Shown here one piece after another: positions 7,718-15,366 of a stretch of DNA of 27,205 bases. Location: the NCBI GenBank assembly GCA_023228285.1, contig JALOBM010000027.1:1-27205 (forward strand). The letters are read 5' to 3'. This stretch comes from Candidatus Cloacimonadota bacterium. Lineage in GTDB: Bacteria; Cloacimonadota; Cloacimonadia; Cloacimonadales; Cloacimonadaceae. Position 1 is the first letter of the stretch; each line of letters begins with the position of its first letter. The notes beneath the pieces were generated by a model that saw only the letters and a program-made list of their open reading frames with translations, had not been told where the DNA came from and made no database searches. The translations under genes and the position numbers were made by a program.

Positions 7718-8869
7718 ATGAGGAGTTTTCAAACAAATGCGACTGGTGGCGTAGTCGTCGTCACAACAGATGGTGGGGCTGGTTCATCTGGCAAAGGATC
7801 TCTAAATTCATGGCTAGCCGACAAACACGGCTTTCATCTAGCCACCAATAATTGGATGACAAATGCTGGACACTACACAGAACTCGATGATGGTACTAGG
7901 ATTCTAGTCCAGCATATCCCATCTGCGTTTATTAATCCGAATACGCAATTATATATCAACGCTGGTGCCGCGATTGATTTGAAAACATTGTTTAGCGAGG
8001 TCTCTAATCTAGAATCACTTGGATTCACTATTAGAGATAGGCTCACGATACACCCGCTCGCAAATGTGATTACTGAAGAGAATAAACAGTATGAAAGGGA
8101 GACGATAAAAACTGGTAGCACATTCAAAGGCTGCGGTGCGGCAATAGCTGCCAAGGCTATGCGTCTTGAAAAGCAGAAACTGGCAAGAGATTATGAAGAG
8201 CTACGCACATTCTGCACAATTAAAGATTTAACTATGGAGTTGAATCTTGGTGTTGCCCAAAAGGGGATGCGGGTATTAGTAGAGGGATCGCAAGGTATCG
8301 ATCTCGACCTCAATTTTGCAGAATATCCATATTGCACATCGCGCCAGACGCATCCAACGCAACTTGCTGCTGATGCTGGATTGCCATGTCAAGCAATTAC
8401 GAATGTAATTGTAAACTTACGAACTAATCCAATTCGTATTAGCAATGAATCAGCGGCCACTGGCGAACAGTGTTATACTGGAAATTATTGGGAAGCCAAA
8501 GAGATTGGCTGGGAAGCCGTAGCAAAACAAGCGGGCTATGACAATTTTGATGAGTTTGTCGAAGAATACAAATATGCAATGATGACATCTGTTACTAAGA
8601 AGGTCAGACGCATATTTGAATTCCCAGTAGAAAGAGTGAAATATGTTAATGCATTAGCTGGTGGTCTTTTACCTGCCAGCAATCTGTTATATAGCCTTAA
8701 TTTCATAAACTTTGTTGATCGAACTGTGAAGGGTGCTACGACAGTAAGAGAGGTAATGACACCTAAAGTAAGACAATGGTTGGCCGATAACATTTTTGAT
8801 GCAATTGATTATAGACAATTGCAATGGATAAGAACCGGCGCAAAACATAGCCAGATTGTTGAGTTATGA
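7718..8869 (+). CDS. purZ: PurZ, phage adenylosuccinate-synthetase-like enzyme for 2-aminoadenine synthesis
   Basis: The protein has 383 aa. Known PurZ enzymes join dGMP and aspartate to give the precursor of 2-aminoadenine (Z) deoxynucleotide. The nucleotide loop reads GAGSSGKGS; PurA has WGDEGKGK there, and loss of the catalytic Asp to Ser is the PurZ hallmark (vibriophage PhiVC8 has FGSTGKG). Conserved downstream blocks are TNAGHY (keeps the His), VEGSQGIDLDLN, EYPYCTSRQTHPTQLAADAGLP, NPIRIS and SVTKKVRRIFEFP; the YPYCTSR and TKKVRR blocks match PurZ more than PurA. The ATG at 7718 has AGGAG 5 bases upstream and was preferred over a TTG at 7679. The next gene overlaps by ATGA. The partner genes datZ, mazZ and dpoZ are not in the window. 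Confidence 0.9.
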   Translation: MRSFQTNATGGVVVVTTDGGAGSSGKGSLNSWLADKHGFHLATNNWMTNAGHYTELDDGTRILVQHIPSAFINPNTQLYINAGAAIDLKTLFSEVSNLESLGFTIRDRLTIHPLANVITEENKQYERETIKTGSTFKGCGAAIAAKAMRLEKQKLARDYEELRTFCTIKDLTMELNLGVAQKGMRVLVEGSQGIDLDLNFAEYPYCTSRQTHPTQLAADAGLPCQAITNVIVNLRTNPIRISNESAATGEQCYTGNYWEAKEIGWEAVAKQAGYDNFDEFVEEYKYAMMTSVTKKVRRIFEFPVERVKYVNALAGGLLPASNLLYSLNFINFVDRTVKGATTVREVMTPKVRQWLADNIFDAIDYRQLQWIRTGAKHSQIVEL

Positions 8870-9675
8870 GCATCAAACTAGCCGCCTATACCGATGAGGT
8901 CTTCGACGATCCAGACAAGGCTGGCGAACTATTAATTTCAAAAAAGATTACTAGCGTTTGTATCCGTCGCGCTTGGTGTCGTGATGTGTCAAGTATGCCA
9001 GATAATGCAATAGGCATATTGGGTGGTATACTGTCGAAATACAAACTACAGCCAATATTGTTACACACAGATATTGGCTGTGTTGAGCCTGAAAAGCTTG
9101 CTTCTGAAGAAGCTAAATTGATAAAAGCTTTTCAGATATGTAAGTTTTTAAAATGCAAGGCTATTCGCGTTGGTTTCGGGAACAAATCAACAAGCGATGC
9201 TAGTGAACATGTCCAGAAATGGGCCAGCACTGTTTCAAGCCTTAGCATATCATATGATATGCTACCACTATTTGAACCAGAGAATAATAGCTATTACGAC
9301 CAAGCCGCCGCAATTGCAATATTTCTAAATAAGTTTAGACGTTTGAGTTTGTTGTTCGATCCTGCATTATTGGTTTTACGTTCTAAAACAAATCCATTCG
9401 TAAAATTTTGGTCTCTTTTAAAGTCAAGAGTCGGGTTTATCGATATACACGACTTTAAGAGTAGAGATTCAGCAAAACCAGCTGGATTGGGTGATGCACA
9501 GCTAGATATTATAGTGGCTGATGCTATAGCTTCAAATTTTTCTGGTTGGTTTTGTTTAGAACCAGGATTGGGTAGACGTTATGGTGATGCGATGACAAAG
9601 GATAAGACGTTTTTACGCGCCTTTGATGCATATGAATCACTACTGCAAAGAGTGCAACTACCAAAAATACTATGA
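8866..9675 (+). CDS. Xylose-isomerase-like TIM barrel (sugar phosphate isomerase/epimerase fold)
   Basis: The protein has 269 aa and is coupled to purZ by an ATGA overlap. It follows the AP endonuclease 2 / xylose isomerase-like barrel: IKLAAYTDEVFDDP at the first strand, KAIRVGFGN in the middle, LPLFEPENN with a candidate metal-binding Glu, LSLLFDPALL, GFIDIHDFKSRD (His at the metal site), GLGDAQLD and a final WFCLEPGLG. These strand ends match the usual metal ligands Glu, Asp, His and Glu. Family members isomerise or epimerise sugars, or cut DNA at abasic sites. The operon position suggests a sugar or nucleotide substrate, but this is inference. Confidence 0.7.
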   Translation: MSIKLAAYTDEVFDDPDKAGELLISKKITSVCIRRAWCRDVSSMPDNAIGILGGILSKYKLQPILLHTDIGCVEPEKLASEEAKLIKAFQICKFLKCKAIRVGFGNKSTSDASEHVQKWASTVSSLSISYDMLPLFEPENNSYYDQAAAIAIFLNKFRRLSLLFDPALLVLRSKTNPFVKFWSLLKSRVGFIDIHDFKSRDSAKPAGLGDAQLDIIVADAIASNFSGWFCLEPGLGRRYGDAMTKDKTFLRAFDAYESLLQRVQLPKIL

Positions 9676-9686
9676 GGAGAAAGTAA

Positions 9687-9905
9687 ATGGCTATTAATAT
9701 TTCAGAAGCATTGACCGAAATGCGCAAGGCTGGACCCAGAGGAATAAGAACGATGCCGATGCCAGGGCAAGATATCAATTCAGGGATGTATAAAATTGAA
9801 ATTTTTCGTGGTGTTGGCCAATGGGAATGTCTATTAGAAGGGCTCCCAAAATCAACAGCGGAGAGCTTGATTAGTCAGGCAACTTCTAGGGTGATTTGTG
9901 AATGA
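9687..9905 (+). CDS. Small unknown protein, 72 aa
   Basis: Not recognised. A mixed alpha/beta small protein (KIEIFRGVGQWECLLEGLP, then a helix STAESLISQATSRV). GAGGAG lies 7 bases before the ATG, a strong site. It sits in the same plus-strand run as purZ and overlaps the next start by ATGA. Confidence 0.6.
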   Translation: MAINISEALTEMRKAGPRGIRTMPMPGQDINSGMYKIEIFRGVGQWECLLEGLPKSTAESLISQATSRVICE

Positions 9906-10102
9906 ACATGGATGATCCATGCGGATATTATGACTTCAGTTGTAATGGTGTTGGCGGTTGTAATGGAGAAACTCCGCCACCCAAGCCACGTGCTAAACCT
10001 GTTTATAGTCGCAGAAAAATTCGTCGTAATGAGCCATGCCTATGCGGCAGTGGTTTAAAAGCTAAAAAATGTTGCCTTTTGAAGAAAAGCTCTGATGTCT
10101 GA
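9902..10102 (+). CDS. Small SEC-C motif protein, 66 aa
   Basis: The C-terminal half holds RNEPCLCGSGLKAKKCC (residues about 43-59), the SEC-C zinc-binding motif (CxCGSGxxxxxCC) first known from the SecA C-terminus. The N-terminus has further Cys and a Pro/Arg-rich linker. Standalone SEC-C proteins bind zinc and are thought to contact proteins or nucleic acids. The start overlaps the previous stop. Its function in the phage is unknown. Confidence 0.7.
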   Translation: MNMDDPCGYYDFSCNGVGGCNGETPPPKPRAKPVYSRRKIRRNEPCLCGSGLKAKKCCLLKKSSDV

Positions 10103-10454
10103 TTTATTAGATACCAGAATTGTATGGCTACGCGAAAAACTGGCTAAGAAATCATCTATCCCAAATTGTTCTGCAGAGCTTATTGGTGCGTACGATCCGA
10201 TAACTAGAGTTATAACAATATCATTAGTTATAACGATAGATGGTACTGAGTATCGAGCCGTTAGATGCCATAAACCAATCATATTAAAACAAACGAACGA
10301 CGAAATAACTGAATTGCGAAAAGCACATCGCAATATGATTGCATATATGATACAGAACTATGGCGATGTTGAATGGCAAGTGATCATTAAAAAGTTTCTA
10401 AAATGGTCAACAAACCCAATACACAAGACCATAATGCAACGGTGGGTCATGTAG
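10095..10454 (+). CDS. Unknown protein, 119 aa
   Basis: Not recognised. The protein has a helical N-terminus (TRIVWLREKLAKK), a beta-rich middle (VITISLVITIDGTEYRAVRCH) and a helical, aromatic C-terminus. It overlaps the SEC-C gene by 8 bases at its start and the convergent glycosyltransferase by 8 bases at its end. Confidence 0.55.
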   Translation: MSDLLDTRIVWLREKLAKKSSIPNCSAELIGAYDPITRVITISLVITIDGTEYRAVRCHKPIILKQTNDEITELRKAHRNMIAYMIQNYGDVEWQVIIKKFLKWSTNPIHKTIMQRWVM

Positions 10455-11130
10455 TATCTAAATTAGCAGAAGCATTAAAACTATCAACCAAATAGTTAAG
10501 TCCCCATTCTCTTGACTGTCTATAATATCTCTCGCCATTTGCGAAATCATACCAAAGAAAATTACCGTTATCTCTGCCTTCTGCTTTCGTATTATCTAAA
10601 AACGGAAATACCGTAAAATGACCAAATTGTTTTGATAAATCGCCCAAACAATATTCGACACAAATAAGATCGCCGCTATTAGCATAACGATCGATAGTTG
10701 GTATATGTATACACCAATCTTCTATACGCATTGCGATCCAGCTTGTTCTCAAATACCATCCTACGGTATCGCTGCCCATTGCAATCGTTGCTGGAGCGTA
10801 TTCTGCAATCGACTTGAATTCATTTAGCCAATTTTGAACTACTATAAAGCGGCGACTAATTTTAATGATATAGTCAAAACCTCTTGACATCCCCCATTTT
10901 AAACCGACAGAATATGCTCGCATATCTCCAAGATAATGTCCATAGCGTCGAGGAGCAGATTCAAACCTAGCACCATATAAATTAGCTAAATACGACAGTA
11001 CATCTCCTTGTGGCGAGCAATCATCGTAAACTAAAACTGGTAGACGTGGAGAAAATCGCCTAACACTTTCTAATTGTAGATGGACAAATGCTGGCATACC
11101 ATGAGTACTAATGATAATTCCAGCATCCAT
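10447..11130 (-). CDS. GT2-like glycosyltransferase
   Basis: The protein has 227 aa. MDAGIIISTHGMPAFVHLQLESVRRF is the GT-A opening strand and helix of family 2 enzymes, followed by VLVYDDCSP, the usual DD motif at the nucleotide-sugar site. GLKWGMSRGFDYIIKI follows at the position of the second conserved acidic strand, although the usual DxD reads KIS here, so activity is less sure. It is likely to transfer a sugar to virion, DNA or host surface. A 47-aa gene starts just upstream on the same strand. Confidence 0.65.
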   Translation of the reverse strand: MDAGIIISTHGMPAFVHLQLESVRRFSPRLPVLVYDDCSPQGDVLSYLANLYGARFESAPRRYGHYLGDMRAYSVGLKWGMSRGFDYIIKISRRFIVVQNWLNEFKSIAEYAPATIAMGSDTVGWYLRTSWIAMRIEDWCIHIPTIDRYANSGDLICVEYCLGDLSKQFGHFTVFPFLDNTKAEGRDNGNFLWYDFANGERYYRQSREWGLNYLVDSFNASANLDTT

Positions 11131-11133
11131 ATC

Positions 11134-11277
11134 CTAGCCTTTACACGACTTCTTAGCAACAGCTTTAATCTTCTTTTCAGATACTGGTTTTACCTGATTG
11201 ATAGTCTTGTTCACTACAATTTTTTGTTGTGCGGGCGATCCGATAAAACCAGATCCCAATAGAACTGTTGGTTTCAT
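11134..11277 (-). CDS. Small basic unknown protein, 47 aa
   Basis: The ORF starts at an ATG 2 bases after the stop of the upstream minus gene and ends 3 bases before the glycosyltransferase start, so it fits the operon exactly. The N-terminus is hydrophobic and Gly-rich (MKPTVLLGSGFIGSP); the C-terminus is Lys-rich (EKKIKAVAKKSCKG). Only a weak AAAGAG precedes the start. Not recognised. Confidence 0.5.
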   Translation of the reverse strand: MKPTVLLGSGFIGSPAQQKIVVNKTINQVKPVSEKKIKAVAKKSCKG

Positions 11278-11279
11278 AA

Positions 11280-12224
11280 TTAAACTCTTTGGCCAGGTTT
11301 CAACGGCGGTTTAGAACCGTATTTTTGTTTGAACTCTTCGAAGTCTTTTGGATATGGTTTAGACGGTAAATTTGGTAAATTAATCCTCATCCCCATACGT
11401 CTCGCTTTATCGCGTATGCGTCCAAGCCAATATTTACGATCTTTACCTTCATTATCTTGCTTACTAGCATTAACCATACATCTATTGATGAACATTGCCA
11501 TTTCATATTTCTTTTGTAATGGCGTTTGCTGTGATGGCGTTTGTTGTGATGGCCTTTTGCGTGATTTACGATTGGTATTTATTGTATCTAAGCCTAGCGA
11601 CAATAACGAGATTGCAAGCGTAGCGATTTTAGCATTATGGCTAGCGCGAATTAATGCTGCACCTTTAAGAACACGTTTTTTAGGATCGAGCATATCGAGT
11701 GCATTAGATATCGAGCCAACTAAATCTTCTGTCTGAACGCCCTCTGCATATGCGTGGCGTCTTTTCTTTTTTGTTTTTGGTGCATTTCCGAATAATATGT
11801 CAAACAATTGGTTTGTGTTATCGTTCCCTGTCTTTTGTGCATAAAAATTAGCTAGTCTAGTCTCGGTATTTTCTAGATCTCTGTTGACTGATGGTGATAT
11901 TTTATTCTTTACTTTGCTTATTAGCTCCATTCGCTCCTGTGCCGTAGCCAATCCACCATGCTTTTTATTAATAGCATTAACCGCAGATTTCCACCATTTA
12001 TCTGCTTCTGGCGTATCGTCTAATAACGACGAATCCATATCCTTTGCAAATGCGATATAATTCGACAAATTTAATTTCTCTGCCACTTTATCACGTGCAG
12101 CCGCATAAGTTTGAAACTTGGCTATACCAGTAGCAATCAAATCGGATAAAAGGTTCTCTATAACAAGATATTGTATGCCAACCTCAATATCTTCATCGAG
12201 TTTGCTTATATTTTCGAGTTTCAT
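11280..12224 (-). CDS. Unknown helical protein, 314 aa
   Basis: Not recognised. It is mainly helical with charged segments and a short hydrophobic stretch (IATLAISLLSLGLD, about residues 200-213) too short for a sure membrane span. A low-complexity repeat (SQQTPSQQTP) follows, then a basic C-terminus ending in Pro/Lys. The ATG at 12224 has AGGTG 4 bases upstream; a TTG one codon earlier is less likely. The gene is divergent from the next, with a near-palindrome and promoter in the gap. It could be a scaffold or internal head protein, but nothing shows this. Confidence 0.55.
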   Translation of the reverse strand: MKLENISKLDEDIEVGIQYLVIENLLSDLIATGIAKFQTYAAARDKVAEKLNLSNYIAFAKDMDSSLLDDTPEADKWWKSAVNAINKKHGGLATAQERMELISKVKNKISPSVNRDLENTETRLANFYAQKTGNDNTNQLFDILFGNAPKTKKKRRHAYAEGVQTEDLVGSISNALDMLDPKKRVLKGAALIRASHNAKIATLAISLLSLGLDTINTNRKSRKRPSQQTPSQQTPLQKKYEMAMFINRCMVNASKQDNEGKDRKYWLGRIRDKARRMGMRINLPNLPSKPYPKDFEEFKQKYGSKPPLKPGQRV

Positions 12225-12238
12225 CAAACACCTATACT

Positions 12239-12261
12239 ACTTAAGTGTATTATGCTATAAT
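12239..12261 (+). promoter_or_regulatory. Palindrome and extended -10 promoter
   Basis: ACTTAAGT at 12239-12246 is a perfect palindrome flanked by ATAC and GTAT. TGCTATAAT at 12253-12261 is a consensus extended -10. Together they sit between divergent genes starting at 12224 and 12329, so an operator upstream of a plus-strand promoter is the simplest reading. Confidence 0.45.
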
Positions 12262-12328
12262 ACGAAGGTAAGGATTGTGATAAAAGCCATCCTGTGGTAA
12301 AATTTGGCAACGACGTATTTTAGAAATT

Positions 12329-12715
12329 ATGGCAAAAGCATCAATAAAAATTCCGTTTTTCACTGTCGCATATAGCACAAAGAAGATACTGTCTGTCGAT
12401 AATGCCGAAGGAATTAGCTCTTTGCCAGTTTTCACGAAGGCAGAGCTAGCGGAGAAATATCGTCGATATTTTGCCAGAAAATTTGATATCAAATTACAGG
12501 TGTGCGTGGTCGATAAACTAGACAAAGGTCTCAATGTGCTCCAATGTGCGTCTCTGGCATGCAAAGACCTACAATATGTTATGATCGACCCGCCGCCACC
12601 AACACCAACAGCCGCAAAACCGGTGTTAAAACCGATACACGAAATGATTATGTCTCTTTTGAATCGATCTCGTCGTCAAAAGGGGCATAATCATCAGAAT
12701 CCTCGTAAAAAATAG
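12329..12715 (+). CDS. Unknown protein, 128 aa, possible SseB-like N-terminus
   Basis: IPFFTVAYSTKK, a turn, then SSLPVFTKAELAEKYRRYF recalls the N-terminal SseB domain (LPVFT...A), but the match is short. The middle ends with DPPPPTPTAAKP, a Pro-rich linker, and the tail is basic. There is no clear ribosome binding site before the ATG. The last 68 bases overlap a possible antisense small gene, so the exact 3' part is less certain. Confidence 0.5.
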   Translation: MAKASIKIPFFTVAYSTKKILSVDNAEGISSLPVFTKAELAEKYRRYFARKFDIKLQVCVVDKLDKGLNVLQCASLACKDLQYVMIDPPPPTPTAAKPVLKPIHEMIMSLLNRSRRQKGHNHQNPRKK

Positions 12716-12800
12716 GAATCTTTACTACACGATGTGACTGGTCAAGGGGATCTTCTTCAAGGGATACCTCTTCTTCACCTATTTGTTTGTTTAATTCCAT
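12648..12800 (-). CDS. Possible small acidic protein, 50 aa
   Basis: An ATG at 12800 preceded by GGAG (9 bases) opens a 50-residue acidic peptide (MELNKQIGEEEVSLEEDPLD and DYAPFDDEID). It overlaps the 3' end of the plus gene at 12329-12715 and its start codon overlaps that of the plus gene at 12799. The residue composition looks protein-like and the ribosome site is better than that of the opposing gene. It is tentative. Confidence 0.35.
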   Translation of the reverse strand: MELNKQIGEEEVSLEEDPLDQSHRVVKIPIFYEDSDDYAPFDDEIDSKET

Positions 12801-13044
12801 GGCTAATACTCCATACCCACCATATCCACCGAACATGCCAGTTGTTGCAAAAAATGGCGGATTTGATCGTACATGTATTATTATAGATCTATGTACTAAA
12901 GAGCCAATGACACCAGTACAAATCACACAAATAGAAGACCAAATGGAGTTAGTGCTAGAAAGGAATAAAACAATATATAAATTCGATGTGGTCGGACCAC
13001 ATAGATTCATCACGCCATTAAAAATGGCCTTACGGTTAGAATAA
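12799..13044 (+). CDS. Small unknown protein, 81 aa
   Basis: Not recognised. A Pro/Tyr-rich N-terminus (MANTPYPPYPPNMP) leads to an alpha/beta part (TCIIIDLCTK, ITQIEDQMELVLERNKTIYKFDVVG). No Shine-Dalgarno is seen before the ATG. The next gene follows 33 bases later with a strong site. Confidence 0.5.
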   Translation: MANTPYPPYPPNMPVVAKNGGFDRTCIIIDLCTKEPMTPVQITQIEDQMELVLERNKTIYKFDVVGPHRFITPLKMALRLE

Positions 13045-13077
13045 TATTTCATAGTATTTGAATATGGAAGGAATAAT

Positions 13078-13764
13078 ATGCAAGTACGATTAATGATGCC
13101 AAACGGAGAAGCTTCTAGTGAGATTTATGAAGTAGTGGGGCCAGCAGACAGGAAGAATTGTATTTTTGTGTCTGCAATCGACGGCATTAATAAAGGCAAT
13201 CAGCTGAGAGTACATAAAGAACGGATGTTGCCAGAAGATTCGTCAGGAAAGACGGTGGCAGTAGCGATTGGTGGGAAATTGAAAACAGCATGCCCAACAT
13301 GTGCAAGACTTCTAAATGTCGATAGGAATAGAGCAGAATGCCCTGTGCATGGCAAGCTTCAAATAACTAGTCACGAACACTTAAACAATCCGGACAATTC
13401 GTCCACAGTACAGCAGGAAAAACAAATGTCAAAGACAGACACGATCACTACGGTTGATTTCACAGTTGTCGCTCAATATGGCGAGTTATGGACGAAGCAG
13501 CAATTGAAATTTAGCGATCCGAGAACCGATGTGCAATCGCATGTCCTGCTCGCCGACAATCCTTCACGCAAGTTGTGCTTCAACACATATAACGGAGCAC
13601 TTGGCAAGAAGAAAGCGAATACGGAAGAGATATTTTTGTCGCAGCTGCAAGCATTTAAGGACGGTACTGCACCAGAAGTATCTGGGCTATCGATCTATTC
13701 ACTGAAGGGCACACTTGATGATGCCCGCAAGCGTTTAGAGAAAACTGGCTACACGAAGAAGTAA
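13078..13764 (+). CDS. Unknown protein with zinc-binding motif, 228 aa
   Basis: AAGGA lies 5 bases before the ATG. Residues about 75-95 hold CPTCARLL followed by AECPVHG, a CxxC...CxxH zinc site. The N-terminal part is beta-rich (YEVVGPADRKNCIFVSAIDG); a linker rich in Asn, Ser and Gln follows, then a second domain from about residue 118 (with VDFTVVAQYGELWTKQQL). The second part, starting at a Met (MSKTDTITTVDF), could also be an independent product. It lies directly upstream of csrA. Function unknown. Confidence 0.6.
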   Translation: MQVRLMMPNGEASSEIYEVVGPADRKNCIFVSAIDGINKGNQLRVHKERMLPEDSSGKTVAVAIGGKLKTACPTCARLLNVDRNRAECPVHGKLQITSHEHLNNPDNSSTVQQEKQMSKTDTITTVDFTVVAQYGELWTKQQLKFSDPRTDVQSHVLLADNPSRKLCFNTYNGALGKKKANTEEIFLSQLQAFKDGTAPEVSGLSIYSLKGTLDDARKRLEKTGYTKK

Positions 13765-13798
13765 TATCACTAGAAGTAACTTGTTTGGTTACTACGTC

Positions 13799-13822
13799 AC
13801 ATAGACAAGGATTGTTATATGT
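13799..13822 (+). promoter_or_regulatory. Putative CsrA binding hairpin over csrA ribosome binding site
   Basis: ACAAGGATTGT at 13805-13815 is close to the SELEX-derived CsrA consensus (RUACARGGAUGU). GGA at 13809-13811 forms the loop of a short stem (ACAA/TTGT), and outer arms ACATA (13799-13803) and TATGT (13818-13822) can also pair. The GGA is part of the ribosome binding site of csrA, whose ATG is at 13819. CsrA bound here would block ribosomes, which is the known way of Csr autoregulation. Confidence 0.6.
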
Positions 13823-14043
13823 TAGTATTATCTCGTAAAAAGAACGAGAGTATCGTCATTAACGATGACATTACTGTGGTTATTGTGGAGATACGTGGCG
13901 ATAAGGTACGTCTTGGTGTAGAGGCACCAAAAGATGTACCAGTTCATCGTCGCGAGGTCTTCGACGCAATACATCGCGGAGATCTAAGACCAGCCCCAGA
14001 CCCACAGTTGGCAGTGATGGATAAATGCCTATTTGAAAATTAA
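13819..14043 (+). CDS. csrA: CsrA/RsmA translational regulator
   Basis: The 74-aa protein is a clear CsrA: MLVLSRKKNESIVINDDITV, then EIRGDKVRLGVEAPKDVPVHRREVFDAI. The RNA-contact residues Leu4 and Arg44-equivalent (VHRREV) are kept. CsrA dimers bind GGA in mRNA loops and repress or stabilise transcripts. It has a short extra C-terminal tail (about 15 residues). AAGGA precedes the ATG by 7-8 bases inside a CsrA-type hairpin. The stop overlaps that of the convergent FkbM gene (shared TTAA). A phage copy could redirect host mRNA use, or serve phage genes only. Confidence 0.95.
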   Translation: MLVLSRKKNESIVINDDITVVIVEIRGDKVRLGVEAPKDVPVHRREVFDAIHRGDLRPAPDPQLAVMDKCLFEN

Positions 14044-14630
14044 GCATTTATCCGCCAATTCTCCCATACAAATTCGTAATCATACGTTAAGTGATGTGTT
14101 TGCTGTAGAGAGGCTCTAATATTTTCACGCCTCTCTACAGCATGATCTACAAACTGATGAAATTGAATTTGTATATCGTCAATCATGCTGACGATCGATG
14201 AGTTCAACATATGATCTAATAAATCATATTCGGCACCTTCGATATTGATCTTTATGAGACGTATATGGGACAATGAATTGTCCCTGATCACATCATCAAT
14301 AGACACAATATTGATTTGCTCAACAGACTCAGAATGTTTTATCACACTGGATGCGCAGCCGTTTACAGAGATATCACAGGTTTCGTTAAACGGTCCAATT
14401 CCAGAATGAAAAACTAATACGCCAGTGTGAGCTAATGTTTGTTTTGCGATTGTACAATATTCTTTTACTGGTTCAAACGCTAGTATTCTGCAATGGTATC
14501 GGTCATATATGCTGCGACTCCAATTGCCATGATAAGCACCGCAGTCGATGACAACATCTTGTTTACCGATTTGATAGTCTAATCTTAATGTCTCATCACC
14601 ATGATCGGCAAACCAACGATCAAATTCCAT
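14040..14630 (-). CDS. FkbM-type SAM methyltransferase
   Basis: The protein has 196 aa. DVVIDCGAYHGNWSRSI is SAM motif I, ILAFEPVKEY is the acidic end of the second strand, and LIKINIEGAEYDLL is the FkbM-family signature. FkbM enzymes O-methylate sugars or macrolides. It starts next to the stop of the GT11 gene upstream on the same strand, so methylation of a glycan made by the block is likely. Confidence 0.85.
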   Translation of the reverse strand: MEFDRWFADHGDETLRLDYQIGKQDVVIDCGAYHGNWSRSIYDRYHCRILAFEPVKEYCTIAKQTLAHTGVLVFHSGIGPFNETCDISVNGCASSVIKHSESVEQINIVSIDDVIRDNSLSHIRLIKINIEGAEYDLLDHMLNSSIVSMIDDIQIQFHQFVDHAVERRENIRASLQQTHHLTYDYEFVWENWRINA

Positions 14631-14631
14631 T

Positions 14632-15366
14632 TTAGTCTTTCAGGTGTAAATCTGTAATATTTTCACCGCAATTGGTTTTGTCTACTAGTCTTGGCCAGTT
14701 GCCCTCAACAAAATCAACGTCTTGCATCCAAAGACGGTTTTCTACTACCGGGCTAAATGTTTTACCATCACTCAACACATTAGCCCACCAGCTAAATGAT
14801 GAGTTGGCACGCAAAATGTTGTTGGCATTTACCAACATCATAAAATCCTCTAAGAATGGTATACCGAGATTAAGCAAATCTGGCGGCTGTTTACGCGATC
14901 CTTCTTTAACCCAATAAATATTGTTGTGATCTAAACCAAATTTTTTACACGCAGTGATATATGAGTCTTCGCTGACTAGACAATATATGTTACTGAGATT
15001 CATATAATCGCCACGTCGTAGATGTGCCGCGATATGAAGATGCGTATTAAATCTTACTCTCCATTCATTTTTAAAACGAAACCATGTTTTCAATTTAGCC
15101 CTAGATAAAAAGTTGATTGCATCTTGAAATTGAAAATATCCGTTTAAAACAATATTAACTCTACCGTTCGGAATCTCATCGAAACCAGATCGTGGTAAAT
15201 CATAATCCAATGGCTGATCGGATATTGAGAATATTCTTTGCCCAATCCAGCCAGGCGTTAACAGTGTAGCGTGATATAATTCTGCGTAAGCGCGTGCAAA
15301 TGCATATTGAAAAAGCTGATTCCCAAAACCGCCAGAAAATATCACGCCAACTATTGGACGGCTCAT
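14632..15366 (-). CDS. GT11 alpha-1,2-fucosyltransferase-like protein
   Basis: The protein has 244 aa. GGFGNQLFQYAFARAYAEL is the GT11 N-terminal motif, HLRRGDYMNL matches the HxRRxDY GDP-fucose-binding motif, and SSFSWWANVL is the third family motif. Enzymes of this family add fucose (alpha-1,2) to galactose. The start overlaps the stop of the GT25 gene by ATGA. The protein is slightly shorter than bacterial relatives (about 280-300 aa) but has all three motifs. Confidence 0.88.
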   Translation of the reverse strand: MSRPIVGVIFSGGFGNQLFQYAFARAYAELYHATLLTPGWIGQRIFSISDQPLDYDLPRSGFDEIPNGRVNIVLNGYFQFQDAINFLSRAKLKTWFRFKNEWRVRFNTHLHIAAHLRRGDYMNLSNIYCLVSEDSYITACKKFGLDHNNIYWVKEGSRKQPPDLLNLGIPFLEDFMMLVNANNILRANSSFSWWANVLSDGKTFSPVVENRLWMQDVDFVEGNWPRLVDKTNCGENITDLHLKD

